Assembly: GCF_900474295.1 (NCBI RefSeq) | Contig: NZ_UCOB01000025.1 | Coordinates: 62,001 to 126,000 of the forward strand | DNA from: Synechococcus sp. UW140 | Lineage (GTDB): Bacteria > Cyanobacteriota > Cyanobacteriia > PCC-6307 > Cyanobiaceae | Direction: 5' to 3' | DNA length: 64,000 nucleotides | Part shown: piece by piece, positions 27,715 through 37,595 of the stretch | Position numbering within the stretch: position 1 is the stretch's first letter | Layout of the letters: every line of letters starts with the position of its first letter | Made by a program: the position numbers and the translations under genes | Notes under the pieces: generated by a model | The model's input: the letters and a program-made list of their open reading frames with translations, nothing else | What the model was told of the DNA's origin: nothing | Databases searched by the model: none

Positions 27715-29382
27715 TCAGCGGCCGGCCAACAAAGCCTCCACAAACTCAAAGCTGTTGAACGGTCGAAGGTCACGGATTCCCTCTCCGGCGCCGATGAACC
27801 TGATCGGAAGACCCGCCTCAGAGGAAACAGCCAGAGCCACTCCACCGCGGGAGGTTCCATCGAGTTTGGTGATCACCACCCCCGTTAGATCAGCAGCCTT
27901 GGCGAAAGCCAGCGCCTGTTTCAACCCGTTCTGACCCTGACTGGCATCAAGGACGAGGAGAGATTCCACCTTCGATTCCGGAGCTAAACGATCAACGATG
28001 CGCCGAATCTTCTGAAGCTCCTCCATCAAATTGTGCTTTGTCTGCAGACGACCAGCAGTGTCGACCAACAGCAGATCTGTCTCTTTGGAGCGGGCCGCTC
28101 CGATCGCATCGAACACCACAGCAGCAGGGTCGGCGTTGGCTGTGGGATTGGACACCACGGGCACATCGCTGCGTTGCCCCCACACCTCCACCTGCTGCAC
28201 TGCAGCAGCTCGGAACGTATCCGCAGCGGCGATCATGGCGCTGTAACCACTACGCACCGCCAGGTTGGCAAGCTTGCCAAGGGTCGTGGTCTTACCAACT
28301 CCGTTGACACCCACCATCAACCAGATATTCAGACGCCCGCGCTCAGGGGCAAGTAGCTCAAAGCCACTGGCCTGAATCGGCTCATCCAGCAAGTTTCGCA
28401 GCTGCTCCTTTAAGAAACGGATTCCTTCGCTGGGATCCACCACCTCTTCATTGAGGCGTTTTCTGAGCGCCTCCATCACCTGATCGGTCGCCACAACACC
28501 AGCATCTGCACGGAGCAGAAGGGCCTCAAGGTCATCCACCACCTCAGGGGTGAGGGGATCATCCCCAAGGCTGTCGAGAAGACCAGTAACAAAGCCTTGT
28601 CGGGTTTTTTCCAGGCCACGACGAAGGCGAACGAGCCAGTCGATTTCCTCAAGCGAGACCTGCTCGGCCTCACGACCTTGGGCCGCCAAAACCTCGGCAG
28701 ACCAAGTGAAGCTGTCATCGAACTCGCCAAGCTGAGGTTGATCAGAACCATCAGCCAGAACAGGCTCAACCGAGGGAGCTGCCGGTGCAGGCATCGACAC
28801 CGGTGCGGACGTGGCACGGGCCTCAAGCTCCTGCTGGCGTTGCTGCCGCTCAGCGGCGGCCTGCTCGAGAAGAGAGAGCCTTGGTGCGGGAGTGCTGCTG
28901 GACTCCGGAGTGACAATCGGGGTCGAAAGCGGAGTGGCAGACGAAGCGGTGCTCACCGGTGATTCAGGTGAGGCCACCTCAGACACTTCTTCAGCTGAGG
29001 GCTGCTCTGGTGAAGGCTGCTTTGGTGAAGGCTGCTCTGGCGCGACGGGCGTCTGAATTTGTTCGGCTTCTGCCGCCTGCTGCGCCTTCAGACGGGCATA
29101 GGCCTGACGAGCCCATTCCAAGGGATCGTCGTCCACATCAGCGGTCGACGCAGCTTCGGCAGCTGTTGGAGCTGCCTCATCCACTGCCTGATCCACTGCC
29201 GCAACTGATGGCTGTGATGCAGGGATACTGGGCTCAGGCTCAGGTAATTGTGCGTTGGCCGGCTCGTCTAATGCGGAAGGCTCTGGTGCCTCGCCATCAC
29301 TTTCGATCGGTGATGCCGGGTCACTCTCCGCTGGAGTCGGCTCGGGTTGAGCGGAGCGACGCTGGAACCAGTCGAAAACCAT
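27715..29382 (-). CDS. ftsY: signal recognition particle receptor FtsY
   Basis: FtsY is the membrane-associated GTPase that receives SRP-ribosome complexes for membrane protein insertion. The 555-aa protein has an acidic, Pro/Ser/Glu-rich A domain (1-250) and the conserved NG domain with G1 GVNGVGKTTTLGKL (about 358), DTAGRLQTKHNLMEEL, and G4 TKLDGTSRGG. The A domain contains a short tandem PEQPS repeat. The NG domain ends normally at FVEALLAGR. It lies between nusB and the phosphatase gene, all on the minus strand. Confidence 0.96.
   Translation of the reverse strand: MVFDWFQRRSAQPEPTPAESDPASPIESDGEAPEPSALDEPANAQLPEPEPSIPASQPSVAAVDQAVDEAAPTAAEAASTADVDDDPLEWARQAYARLKAQQAAEAEQIQTPVAPEQPSPKQPSPEQPSAEEVSEVASPESPVSTASSATPLSTPIVTPESSSTPAPRLSLLEQAAAERQQRQQELEARATSAPVSMPAPAAPSVEPVLADGSDQPQLGEFDDSFTWSAEVLAAQGREAEQVSLEEIDWLVRLRRGLEKTRQGFVTGLLDSLGDDPLTPEVVDDLEALLLRADAGVVATDQVMEALRKRLNEEVVDPSEGIRFLKEQLRNLLDEPIQASGFELLAPERGRLNIWLMVGVNGVGKTTTLGKLANLAVRSGYSAMIAAADTFRAAAVQQVEVWGQRSDVPVVSNPTANADPAAVVFDAIGAARSKETDLLLVDTAGRLQTKHNLMEELQKIRRIVDRLAPESKVESLLVLDASQGQNGLKQALAFAKAADLTGVVITKLDGTSRGGVALAVSSEAGLPIRFIGAGEGIRDLRPFNSFEFVEALLAGR
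29000..29040. repeat. ftsY: 15-bp tandem repeat, 2.7 copies, inside ftsY
   Basis: The unit GGCTGCTCTGGTGAA occurs at 29000-29014, with one change at 29015-29029, and partially at 29030-29040. In the ftsY frame it encodes PEQPS/PKQPS repeats in the acidic A domain, so copy changes keep the frame. Confidence 0.8.
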
Positions 29383-29406
29383 CGAAACTGCCGAAGCGAA
29401 ACGAAA

Positions 29407-30048
29407 TCAGGAGCCTGCGGATGAAGCCGGAGCCGCATTCTGCAGACGCCGCAGAACGCCATTGATCATGCGACGACCTTGATCATCGCTGTAGCGGTTA
29501 GCGAGTTCGACCGCCTCATTGCAGGCGACAGCGGAAGGTGTCTTCAAACTGGTGAGATCAACTACGGCCAGGCGCAAGATGTCACGGTCGATGCGGGGCA
29601 AACGACTCAAACGCCAACCCTCCATTACCCCGTCTAGACGAGCATCGATGCCACTCCGCTGTTCCAACACCAGACTGACCCGACGCATTGCTCCGTGGCG
29701 CACGGTCTCCTGATCAGCCAAGGCAAGCAGACGCGGCAGCTCCAGGCTTCCGGAGAGACTGTTCAACACCTGTTCAGCGGTGGTCAGCGCGGCCTTGAGG
29801 TGATCCCGCACCACGGATGAACTGTGATCGCCACCATCTTGAAGCTCACTATCGAGCAGAGACTGCTGAGCCTTTTCAAGATCCTGAGCCGAGGCATCAA
29901 GCGACTCTCGCCAATGCTGCTGCAAAGTCTCAAGAGCTTTCTGGAGAACGGAATCCAGCTGCAAATCCGCAGCATCCTGATGATCACGATCAGAGAGCTG
30001 ACCAAGCACGAGCAGTGCCAGCTCACGGGCTAGAGAACGGGACTGCAT
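29407..30048 (-). CDS. nusB: transcription antitermination factor NusB
   Basis: NusB, with S10 (NusE), binds boxA RNA in rRNA operons. The 213-aa protein is longer than the E. coli version (139 aa) because of an inserted helical region (about 35-95, EKAQQSLLDSELQDGGDH), usual for cyanobacteria. The family ends are clear: SLARELALLVLGQLSD at the start and DRDILRLAVVDLTSLKTP, ACNEAVELANRYSDDQGRRM at the C-terminus. It lies 24 nt upstream of ftsY and probably shares its transcript. Confidence 0.94.
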   Translation of the reverse strand: MQSRSLARELALLVLGQLSDRDHQDAADLQLDSVLQKALETLQQHWRESLDASAQDLEKAQQSLLDSELQDGGDHSSSVVRDHLKAALTTAEQVLNSLSGSLELPRLLALADQETVRHGAMRRVSLVLEQRSGIDARLDGVMEGWRLSRLPRIDRDILRLAVVDLTSLKTPSAVACNEAVELANRYSDDQGRRMINGVLRRLQNAAPASSAGS

Positions 30049-30076
30049 GAAAGCAAGTAAAAAACGAAGGGATGGG

Positions 30077-30826
30077 TCAGACCCCTGACGTGGACGACGA
30101 GGGGGATACCGATGCTCGCAGCTGGGAGATCAGACTTGAAAAACTGCGATTGACCGGAGCCTCCCGCTCATCGGGATTGACGATGCCAGCCGAAATAATC
30201 GTTCGGAAGGCATCCTCCACCGAGATCTCGAGATCCCGCACCGAGGATTCAGGAACCAGGGTGTACCAGCCAGTGGTGGGATTGGGAGCTGTGGGAATGA
30301 AGACGCTGAGCAACGGTTCTTTCAAATCGGCCTGGAGTGAAGGACCAACCACTCCGGTAACGAATCCCACGCTGAAGAGTCCTTCACGGGGATATTCCAC
30401 GAGGACAACCCGGCGAAAACGACTGGAGTTGTCTCGCAGAAAGGTCTCAAGCAACTGCTTAAGCGTCTTGTAAACGGAGCCTGCCAGGGGGATGCGTTGC
30501 AAGGTCCCCTCACCGAACTCAAGCAACCAGCGGCCAACGATGTTGCGAGCCATCAGGCCGATCAACAAGATCCCGAGCAGAGGCACCGTTAAACCCAGCG
30601 CCAGGTTGATCAGATCCTGTAGAAGCGGATTGAGGGTGATAAAAGGATTGAACTGCTTCGGAATCGACGTCAAAAACGCGAGTACAAAGCGGCTGACCGT
30701 TGTCGCCAACCAAATCGTGGTGGCAAGCGGAATGACCACCAGCAGACCGGCGATCAGATCATTTTTCAGATCCTTCTGAAGTCTGTCGCCGAGCGGCAGA
30801 TCAGGTCTGGGGTTGGACTGCACCAA
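30077..30826 (-). CDS. DUF502-family membrane protein
   Basis: This 249-aa protein has two hydrophobic spans near the N-terminus (about 28-50, LIAGLLVVIPLATTIWLATT, and 75-105, LINLALGLTVPLLGILLIGL). A soluble domain follows with the family's VYKTLKQLLETF and RVVLVEYPREGLFSVGFVTG segments and a PTTGWY motif. DUF502 proteins are found in bacteria and in plant chloroplasts/endomembranes (COV1/LCV); the molecular role is not established. It ends 28 nt before nusB, so it may be the first gene of that run. Confidence 0.92.
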   Translation of the reverse strand: MVQSNPRPDLPLGDRLQKDLKNDLIAGLLVVIPLATTIWLATTVSRFVLAFLTSIPKQFNPFITLNPLLQDLINLALGLTVPLLGILLIGLMARNIVGRWLLEFGEGTLQRIPLAGSVYKTLKQLLETFLRDNSSRFRRVVLVEYPREGLFSVGFVTGVVGPSLQADLKEPLLSVFIPTAPNPTTGWYTLVPESSVRDLEISVEDAFRTIISAGIVNPDEREAPVNRSFSSLISQLRASVSPSSSTSGV

Positions 30827-30893
30827 GGAACGACCAGGGCTTGGAGCCGACGTGATCTGCCCAACCTAACCAGCTGCCAGCGAAAACCCGCCT

Positions 30894-31559
30894 TCATAGA
30901 ACCGAGGCGAGAGCAAGCAGCACAAAGGCCACAGCCAGAACGACCGCACTGAAAGTGCCCCCAAAGCGCCGCTGATTCACAGCCAGATTGCGCTGGCGTT
31001 CAGCCTGCTGGATCTGGTCGTCCATCTGAGCAAGCTGACCATCAATAAACCTCTGGGCAGCCTTGGTCTTGTCGTCATCGCTGGCACCTGCAGGCAGCTG
31101 CCCAGCCTGGGCCAGCTGTTCACCCAACATCTTCACGCCTTCAGGATCCTTGGACTGCTGGCGGGCCATCTCCAACTGACCACGCTTTTGCTCGAGGGTC
31201 TGATCAGCCTGACCAGCAAGGGTCTGGTTACCGGTGATCGCCATGGGGACGACACCGATCAGGGCGATTGTGAGCAAAGAGGAGAGGACGCAGACCACCC
31301 AGCGAATCGGCGTGCGCGCAGCACCTGGATGATCAAGGCGCGAACCAATCAACATCAACATCAGACCCACCAAACCCATCGGTGCCTGATTCACCAGGCG
31401 CTCAATCAGCACCTGCTGAAACGCTGGATCACTCCATTCAGCAGCACTGAAGATCACCACAAGCTGGAGAATCAGCAGCACCACGAGGGTGATGCCGAGC
31501 CAGCGAAGCACGGCCGCCAGGCGCAGGTTGGAGGAAAGACCCGTAGCTGAAGCAGACAC
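30894..31559 (-). CDS. HpsJ-like membrane protein
   Basis: I chose the GTG at 31559 (VSASATGLSSNLRLAAVLRW, with V as the start); a TTG at 31583 is further upstream. The protein of 221 aa has two or three N-terminal membrane spans (about 20-42, 58-80 and 88-110), a charged coiled-coil middle (about 115-195, TLEQKRGQLEMARQQ and DDQIQQAERQRNLAV) and a final membrane span. This layout matches the cyanobacterial HpsJ family, named after a gene needed for hormogonium polysaccharide in filamentous strains. Its role in a unicellular strain is unknown. It is divergent from queG. Confidence 0.8.
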   Translation of the reverse strand: MSASATGLSSNLRLAAVLRWLGITLVVLLILQLVVIFSAAEWSDPAFQQVLIERLVNQAPMGLVGLMLMLIGSRLDHPGAARTPIRWVVCVLSSLLTIALIGVVPMAITGNQTLAGQADQTLEQKRGQLEMARQQSKDPEGVKMLGEQLAQAGQLPAGASDDDKTKAAQRFIDGQLAQMDDQIQQAERQRNLAVNQRRFGGTFSAVVLAVAFVLLALASVL

Positions 31560-31600
31560 GGCAAACTGCCAGAAGGTGCCCAACTTTAGAGTCAGTTTCC

Positions 31601-32578
31601 GTGGAGGCTCTGTCTGCTCAGAAGGAACTCAGCAGCGCTCTGAAGCATCAGGCCCGAGCACAGGGATTCGAACCCGTCGGAATCGCCCGACTGCCAGGAA
31701 GCGCTCGGCTGCGCTTACGCAGCGCAGCTCTGGAACGGTGGCTGGACGCGGGGTACCAAGCCGACATGGGCTGGATGGCAGCACCGCGACGAAAGGATGC
31801 GACTCAATTGCTGGAGGGCGCTACAAGCTTGCTGGCCGTAGGCCTCAACTACCACGTGAAACAGGAACGGATGCCAGGCCGTCTGGCAATCGCGCGCTAT
31901 GGCTGGGGGCGGGACTACCACCGGGTGGTGAGCCAACGACTGAAACGATTGGGACGGTGGCTGGAAAGCCAGAAACCTGGCACCCGCTGGCGGGCTTGTG
32001 TGGATGCCGATCCCTTGCTGGACAAAGCCTGGGCGGAAGAAGCTGGCCTGGGCTGGATCGGAAAGCACAGCAACCTGATCCACCACGAACGCGGCTCCTG
32101 GATGGTGATTGGCCATCTCCTCTGCGACATCGAGCTCAGCCCCGATCCCCCCGCAGCACCCCTTTGCGGTCGCTGCACGCTCTGTATGGAGGCCTGCCCG
32201 ACCCAGGCGATCCGAGAACCGTTCGTGGTCGATTCAGGGCTCTGCCTTGCGTATCACACGATTGAAAATCGAGACGCCGAGCTACCCGAAACAATCAAGG
32301 CAGCGATGGGCCCCTGGGTGGCTGGTTGCGACATCTGCCAAGACGTCTGCCCCTGGAATCGAGGCGACATACCGAGCAACGACGATCCAGATCTGCAACC
32401 ACGCCAATGGATGCTTGATCTCAGCCGTGAACAGGCGATGTCATGGGATGACGCCACCTGGCAAGAGCAACTGCGCGGTTCGGCACTGCGCCGGATTAAA
32501 CCCTGGATGTGGCGCCGAAATGCCGCCGCGGCAGAGCCGAAGGACGTGCCTACGCTGGACAAATCTGGATCAAGGTGA
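31601..32578 (+). CDS. queG: epoxyqueuosine reductase
   Basis: QueG carries out the last step of queuosine synthesis in tRNA, using cobalamin and two [4Fe-4S] clusters. The 325-aa protein begins at GTG 31601. Cluster cysteines are in CGRCTLCMEACPTQAI (from about 190) and CDICQDVCPWN (from about 243). The N-terminal GFEPVGIARL and active-site DADPLLDKAWAEEAGLGW are typical. The C-terminal HEAT-like domain of long QueG is absent, as in many cyanobacteria. Its TGA overlaps the next gene's ATG by one base. Confidence 0.94.
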   Translation: MEALSAQKELSSALKHQARAQGFEPVGIARLPGSARLRLRSAALERWLDAGYQADMGWMAAPRRKDATQLLEGATSLLAVGLNYHVKQERMPGRLAIARYGWGRDYHRVVSQRLKRLGRWLESQKPGTRWRACVDADPLLDKAWAEEAGLGWIGKHSNLIHHERGSWMVIGHLLCDIELSPDPPAAPLCGRCTLCMEACPTQAIREPFVVDSGLCLAYHTIENRDAELPETIKAAMGPWVAGCDICQDVCPWNRGDIPSNDDPDLQPRQWMLDLSREQAMSWDDATWQEQLRGSALRRIKPWMWRRNAAAAEPKDVPTLDKSGSR

Positions 32579-33456
32579 TGGGGAGACGTCAACGTTGGTG
32601 GTGCTCAGCCCTGGTGCTGTCGATGGCCAGCAGCATCAGCACACTGCCCGCTCAGGCGCTTGTACCCACGGTTTACCTACCCAGTGCCCAGGAATTGGAG
32701 GGTTCAGCCATCGGCATCGGCCGAACCGCCGCCCAACTTCTGAGCCTGGGACAACCCGAGGAAGCAGCCCGACTCGCAGCCCTGGCCGTACGCCTGCGTC
32801 CGAATGATGAACGCTTATGGGCCGTGCTGGCAGAAGCCCAGCTACGCAGCAAACAGCTCAAACCGGCCGCCGACTCCCTGGCCCGCGCCAAAAAACTCGA
32901 CCCCAAGAATGCAGGACTCTGGTTTGCCGAAGCCTCTCTAGCCCTTCGGGACAATCGACCGAAGGATGCCATCCCGCTCCTGGACCAAGGGCTAAAGCTG
33001 GATCCGAAGAACCCCAGTGCCTACTTCGACCTTGGCAATGCACGGGTGATGCAAACCGAATTCCGTGCCGCCCTCAGCGCCTTTGAAAAGGCGTCATCCC
33101 TCAAACCAACATTCTGGGAAGCGCTGAACAACCAGGGCATCGTGTTGTTCGAAATGGGGAACACGCGAGAAGCGATCCAGCGTTGGCGCCATGTCCTAAC
33201 AATCGAACGCAACGCCGAACCGATGCTGGCCCTGGCCGCAGCTCTGAATCGACAGAAAGACGGAGATGAAGAAGCGATCACTCTTGCTCAACAGGCCCTA
33301 AAACAAGATCCCAACTACGTTCTGCCTGATCATCAGAAGCAGCAACTCTGGGGTCTCAGCCTGCGCCTCGCCACCCGAGATCTGCTGACCAACCCCGGGC
33401 TTAAAACGGCGGTTGAACGTGCCCAAGCCAATGCGGATCCCTCCAGCAGTCCTTGA
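32578..33456 (+). CDS. exported TPR-repeat protein (292 aa)
   Basis: The start ATG overlaps the queG stop (TGATG). A signal peptide or anchor (1-27, MGRRQRWWCSALVLSMASS to PAQA) precedes at least five tetratricopeptide repeats (about 50-235). Repeat cores are visible as AARLAALAVRLRPNDERLWA, DPKNAGLWFAEASLALRDNR and DPKNPSAYFDLGNARVMQTE. TPRs bind proteins and do not catalyse. The place would be periplasmic, lumenal or membrane-anchored. It is a conserved neighbour of the topoisomerase gene in picocyanobacteria; the partner is unknown. Confidence 0.9.
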   Translation: MGRRQRWWCSALVLSMASSISTLPAQALVPTVYLPSAQELEGSAIGIGRTAAQLLSLGQPEEAARLAALAVRLRPNDERLWAVLAEAQLRSKQLKPAADSLARAKKLDPKNAGLWFAEASLALRDNRPKDAIPLLDQGLKLDPKNPSAYFDLGNARVMQTEFRAALSAFEKASSLKPTFWEALNNQGIVLFEMGNTREAIQRWRHVLTIERNAEPMLALAAALNRQKDGDEEAITLAQQALKQDPNYVLPDHQKQQLWGLSLRLATRDLLTNPGLKTAVERAQANADPSSSP

Positions 33457-33470
33457 ACAGGGCTGTTCAA
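33453..33470. repeat. inverted repeat over the TPR gene stop codon
   Basis: TTGAACAG (33453-33460) and CTGTTCAA (33463-33470) are perfect complements with a 2-base centre and span the TGA at 33454-33456. No T-run follows. It may be a weak terminator before the topoisomerase gene or an operator-like palindrome. Confidence 0.45.
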
Positions 33471-33525
33471 ACAGAAAGACATCTGTAGGCTGAGCCCCGT
33501 TCGGCCTCGGTAGTTCCAGACACGG

Positions 33526-36033
33526 ATGGCAGAGGAGCGCGTTCAACCGATCGCCCTGCATCAAGAGATGCAGCGCTCCTACCTCGAATACGCGATGAGC
33601 GTGATCGTGGGTCGGGCGCTTCCTGATGCCCGTGACGGTCTCAAACCCGTGCAGCGCCGCATCCTGTTTGCGATGCATGAACTGGGGCTCACCCCAGACC
33701 GCCCCTATCGCAAATGCGCCCGCGTGGTGGGTGACGTGCTGGGCAAGTATCACCCCCATGGTGACCAAGCGGTCTACGACGCCCTGGTGCGCTTGGTTCA
33801 GACCTTCTCGAGCCGCCATCCACTGCTGGATGGCCATGGCAACTTCGGATCGGTGGACGATGACCCACCGGCAGCCATGCGTTACACCGAAACGCGGTTA
33901 GCTCCCATCGCCCATCAAGGCCTTCTCGATGAGATAGGCGATGACACAGTTGATTTTGCCTCCAACTTCGACGGGTCCCAACAAGAACCAACGGTGCTTC
34001 CGGCCCAGCTGCCGTTCCTTCTCCTGAACGGTTGCTCCGGTATCGCCGTGGGCATGGCCACCAGCATCCCGCCACACAACCTGGGCGAAGTCGTCGATGG
34101 CTTGATCGCAATGGTGCGCAAGCCCGATCTAAGTGACGAGAAGCTGCTATCGATGATCCCTGGGCCCGATTTCCCCACAGGCGGTGAGGTGCTGCTGGGA
34201 ACCGGCGTCCGTGAAACGTATCTGCGCGGGCGGGGAAGCATTCCGATGCGGGGCGTCGCCCACATCGAGGAAATCCAACCGGGAAAAGGGCGCCACAAAC
34301 GAGGCGCAGTGATCATCACCGAACTGCCTTACCAACTCAGCAAGGCCGGCTGGATCGAAAAACTCGCCGACCAAGTCAATGACGGCAAGATCGGAGGGAT
34401 TGCCGACATCCGGGATGAAAGCGATCGCGAAGGCATGCGCGTCGTGGTGGAACTTCGCCGCGATGCTGAACCCGACAAAGTGCTCGCCGAATTGCAACGC
34501 CGAACGTCGCTGCAAAGCAATTTCGGCGCCATTCTCCTGGCCCTGGTGAATGGACAACCACAACAGCTGTCGTTGCGACAGCTGATGCAGACCTTCCTGG
34601 AATACCGGGAACTGACGCTGATCCGGCGTACCAGTCATGCCCTACGCAAGACGGAAGACCGGCTTGAGGTCGTGGAAGGTCTGATCACGGCCCTGGATTC
34701 ACTCCAACGGGTGATCGCCATGATTCAAGAGGCCAAGGATGCCGCCTCCGCCAGGGCAAGCCTGATGGTGCATCTCGATCTGACCGAACGACAGGCTGAT
34801 GCCGTTCTGGCAATGCCCTTACGCCGGCTCACAGGGCTCGAACAAGAAAGCCTGCGCAATGAAGCAGAGGATCTGCGCCGTGAACGGGAACGCCTTCAGC
34901 TGCTGTTAAAGGAACGAGATCAACTGCTCGATGCGATGGTGCAGGAACTGAAGCAACTGAAAAAACGCTTCGCCACACCGCGACGCACCCGTCTCATCGA
35001 AGGAGGCGACCACTTGCTGGCCGAAAAGGCTGCGAGTCAGCGCCCCAATGCCGAACTACAGCGACGTCAAGCGCTTGGAGCCCTGCCCTCGGACGTACGT
35101 CTCCTAATCCAGACCGATGGTCAGGTGAAAGTGGTGAGCCCTCAGCTGCTCGGTCGGCTGCATCTGAACGAACCAGTGGAACTGGGTGATGAACCCTCTC
35201 CGGCCCGTCTGATCCTGCCTATCAAGCCTGAGCCCCGATTGCTGGCCGTGACCAGCAGCGGACGCATGGCCTTGGTGCGCTGGGAATTCGCCGGCCAGCA
35301 ACCGGGAGGGCTGGAACGCTTCCTGCCAACCGCCATGGAAGGCGATCGAGTAGTCAGCCTGCTGCGCCTGCCGGCCTCTGACGACGACAACGCCAACCGT
35401 TGCCGCTCCTTAGGACTCCTCAGCAGCGATGGACGCTTTAAACGACTTCCTCTGCAAGAGGTACAGGATCTCTCAGGACGTGCCACCAGCATCGTGAAAT
35501 TGAAAGAAGGCGTCTCGCTGCTCTCGGCTGTGGTGTGTGAAGACGACGGAACAGTTGCCCTGGTCAGCGACATCGGCAGGGTGCTCTGCCTACCTGTCGA
35601 GGAACAAGCGCTGCCATTGATGGGGAAATTGGCTCAGGGTCCAATGACAATGCGAATGCTGCCGGGAGAATCTCTGGTCGGGGCAGTCAGTCAACCAGCC
35701 CAAAACGACAACACTGCTGAATCACTAGGAAACAGTGGTGAGATTCTTGTGGGTAGCCGTCAGGGGAAAGTGATACGCCTGTCACTGAGCGATTTACGCC
35801 GGTGCAAAAGGGGCGATATGGGCGACATGATCATGCAGCTCGAAAGCAAAGAGAACGATCCAGACCGCCTCGTTTCCATCTGTGCTGTCGAAGAGCTTGT
35901 GGGAGTGGTCAGCAACAAAAACCGCCATGGCCGACTGCTCAGCGCCAATCTGAGCAACAACCTCGACCAACCCAGCCAACTGACTCTGAAGGGCGATGAA
36001 AGCCTCGCCGAGCTGGTGCCATTGCTGAGCTAA
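33526..36033 (+). CDS. type IIA topoisomerase subunit A, ParC-like
   Basis: This 835-aa DNA breakage-reunion subunit has its catalytic tyrosine at Tyr120 ([10 protein letters not shown]). The winged-helix segment [17 protein letters not shown] follows the family. Gln81 stands where E. coli GyrA has Ser83 in the quinolone-resistance region. The C-terminal beta-pinwheel begins near residue 520, but the GyrA-box QRRGGKG, needed for gyrase wrapping, is not there; the site reads [14 protein letters not shown]. This favours a topoisomerase IV-like (ParC) role over true gyrase, although such genes are often annotated gyrA. The B subunit is not in the window. Confidence 0.93.
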   Translation: MAEERVQPIALHQEMQRSYLEYAMSVIVGRALPDARDGLKPVQRRILFAMHELGLTPDRPYRKCARVVGDVLGKYHPHGDQAVYDALVRLVQTFSSRHPLLDGHGNFGSVDDDPPAAMRYTETRLAPIAHQGLLDEIGDDTVDFASNFDGSQQEPTVLPAQLPFLLLNGCSGIAVGMATSIPPHNLGEVVDGLIAMVRKPDLSDEKLLSMIPGPDFPTGGEVLLGTGVRETYLRGRGSIPMRGVAHIEEIQPGKGRHKRGAVIITELPYQLSKAGWIEKLADQVNDGKIGGIADIRDESDREGMRVVVELRRDAEPDKVLAELQRRTSLQSNFGAILLALVNGQPQQLSLRQLMQTFLEYRELTLIRRTSHALRKTEDRLEVVEGLITALDSLQRVIAMIQEAKDAASARASLMVHLDLTERQADAVLAMPLRRLTGLEQESLRNEAEDLRRERERLQLLLKERDQLLDAMVQELKQLKKRFATPRRTRLIEGGDHLLAEKAASQRPNAELQRRQALGALPSDVRLLIQTDGQVKVVSPQLLGRLHLNEPVELGDEPSPARLILPIKPEPRLLAVTSSGRMALVRWEFAGQQPGGLERFLPTAMEGDRVVSLLRLPASDDDNANRCRSLGLLSSDGRFKRLPLQEVQDLSGRATSIVKLKEGVSLLSAVVCEDDGTVALVSDIGRVLCLPVEEQALPLMGKLAQGPMTMRMLPGESLVGAVSQPAQNDNTAESLGNSGEILVGSRQGKVIRLSLSDLRRCKRGDMGDMIMQLESKENDPDRLVSICAVEELVGVVSNKNRHGRLLSANLSNNLDQPSQLTLKGDESLAELVPLLS

Positions 36034-36068
36034 ATCCCTACCCAGATTCGAATCGAAGCTTCCTTTGC

Positions 36069-37595
36069 TCAGCCTTTGGACGCTGCCACACCGGAGGGTT
36101 CGAGCATCAATTTGCTGGAACGAACCGAGTCATCCATGGGAATGGGATAGCTGCCATCAAAACAAGCCGTGCAGAAATGTTCAGAGCTGGCGTGAGCGGC
36201 TTCAACCATGCCTTCCTTGCTGAGATAAGCGAGGGTGTCAACCTTGAGATGGTCCTCGATCTGCTTCACGGTCAACCGAGCGGCAATTAACTGATCCTGC
36301 GTATCGGTATCGATGCCGTAGAAGCAAGGATGGGTGACTGGCGGTGAACTGATCCGCATGTGCACCTCAGTGGCGCCTGCATCACGCAAAGCCTGCACCA
36401 ATTTGCGACTGGTCGTACCGCGCACGATGGAGTCATCAATCACCACCACCCTCTTACCAGCCAATACATCCGGCAGCGGATTGAGCTTGACGCGGATTCC
36501 CGCCTCACGCATCGCCTGAGTGGGCTGAATGAAGGTGCGACCCACATAGCGATTCTTGATCAGACCATCAGCGAAGGTGATGCCACTGGCCTGAGAGAAA
36601 CCAATCGCTGCCGGAATCCCAGAATCCGGTACACCGATCACCAAATCAGCCTCAACACCCGATTCACGGGCCAGAATCTGACCAATCCGTTGGCGATAGC
36701 TATACAGCGACTCACCGAAGAAGCGACTGTCTGGACGAGCGAAATAAATCATCTCGAACACACACATCCGCGCTGAAGGCTCCGCCCATTGCTCCCGCTT
36801 GGGCTCAGTGTCTCCAAGCCGAAAGGTGATCAACTCGCCAGGATCGACGTCGGCCTCAAAGGCTGCACCGATGATGTCGAGACCACAGCTTTCACTGCTC
36901 ACCACCCAGTGACCACTCTGGGCATCTCCCAACCGCCCGAAGACCAACGGTCGGATGCCATAGCTGTCCCGAAGGGCATACAACGCATCGACGGTACCGA
37001 TGACCAAGCTGAAGGCTCCGCGGCACATGGCAGCGGCTTCGATGATGGCCGGCTTCCAATCCATCCCACGGTTCACGGCCTGCTGAATCGCGAAAGCAAT
37101 TAATTCCGAATCAGTGGTGGAGGTGAACTCGGTCTGGCCATCGTCGAGCTTGTCCCGGAGCTCAGCGGCATTGACAAGATTGCCGTTGTGAGCAAAAGCA
37201 AAAGGCCCCAGACGGGTCATCAACACCACAGGCTGCGCATTGCAAGCCTTGCTGCTGCCCGTTGTGGAATAGCGGTTATGGCCGATAGCGAGGTTGCCGG
37301 GCATTCGCGCCAGCACGTCCTGGTCGAACACCTGGCTGACCAAACCCATGTCTTTGTGCAAGCGCACCTTGCCGTGATTGAAGACGGCGATACCGGCCGA
37401 TTCCTGGCCGCGATGCTGCAGTGAATACAGACCGAAGTAAGTGAGATTGGCAACAGGTTGCCCATCGGCCAACACCGCATAAACCCCGCACGCCTCCTCC
37501 ATCCGATCGGGTCGCTCTGCGATGGGCTGATGCACAGGGCGCCTCAACTTCTGACTTCCGTCATGATTTTGCATCACGCCCCAACGGCCGCTCAC
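36069..37595 (-). CDS. purF: amidophosphoribosyltransferase
   Basis: PurF makes phosphoribosylamine from PRPP and glutamine, the first step of purine synthesis. The 508-aa precursor has a propeptide ending MEEA before catalytic Cys36 ([11 protein letters not shown]). The PRPP loop is [17 protein letters not shown]. Cysteines in THPCFYGID and [12 protein letters not shown] match the [4Fe-4S] ligands of the Bacillus-type, oxygen-sensitive enzyme. The GTG start overlaps the purL stop (GTGA, 37592-37595); an ATG at 37574 is an alternative. It forms an operon with purL. Confidence 0.95.
   Translation of the reverse strand: MSGRWGVMQNHDGSQKLRRPVHQPIAERPDRMEEACGVYAVLADGQPVANLTYFGLYSLQHRGQESAGIAVFNHGKVRLHKDMGLVSQVFDQDVLARMPGNLAIGHNRYSTTGSSKACNAQPVVLMTRLGPFAFAHNGNLVNAAELRDKLDDGQTEFTSTTDSELIAFAIQQAVNRGMDWKPAIIEAAAMCRGAFSLVIGTVDALYALRDSYGIRPLVFGRLGDAQSGHWVVSSESCGLDIIGAAFEADVDPGELITFRLGDTEPKREQWAEPSARMCVFEMIYFARPDSRFFGESLYSYRQRIGQILARESGVEADLVIGVPDSGIPAAIGFSQASGITFADGLIKNRYVGRTFIQPTQAMREAGIRVKLNPLPDVLAGKRVVVIDDSIVRGTTSRKLVQALRDAGATEVHMRISSPPVTHPCFYGIDTDTQDQLIAARLTVKQIEDHLKVDTLAYLSKEGMVEAAHASSEHFCTACFDGSYPIPMDDSVRSSKLMLEPSGVAASKG

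Noticed and set aside
31655-31690. tRNA-like T-loop sequence GGGATTCGAACCC on the plus strand.
   Set aside because: It lies inside queG, where it encodes the conserved GFEPVGIA segment, and no acceptor stem or anticodon arm can be folded around it.
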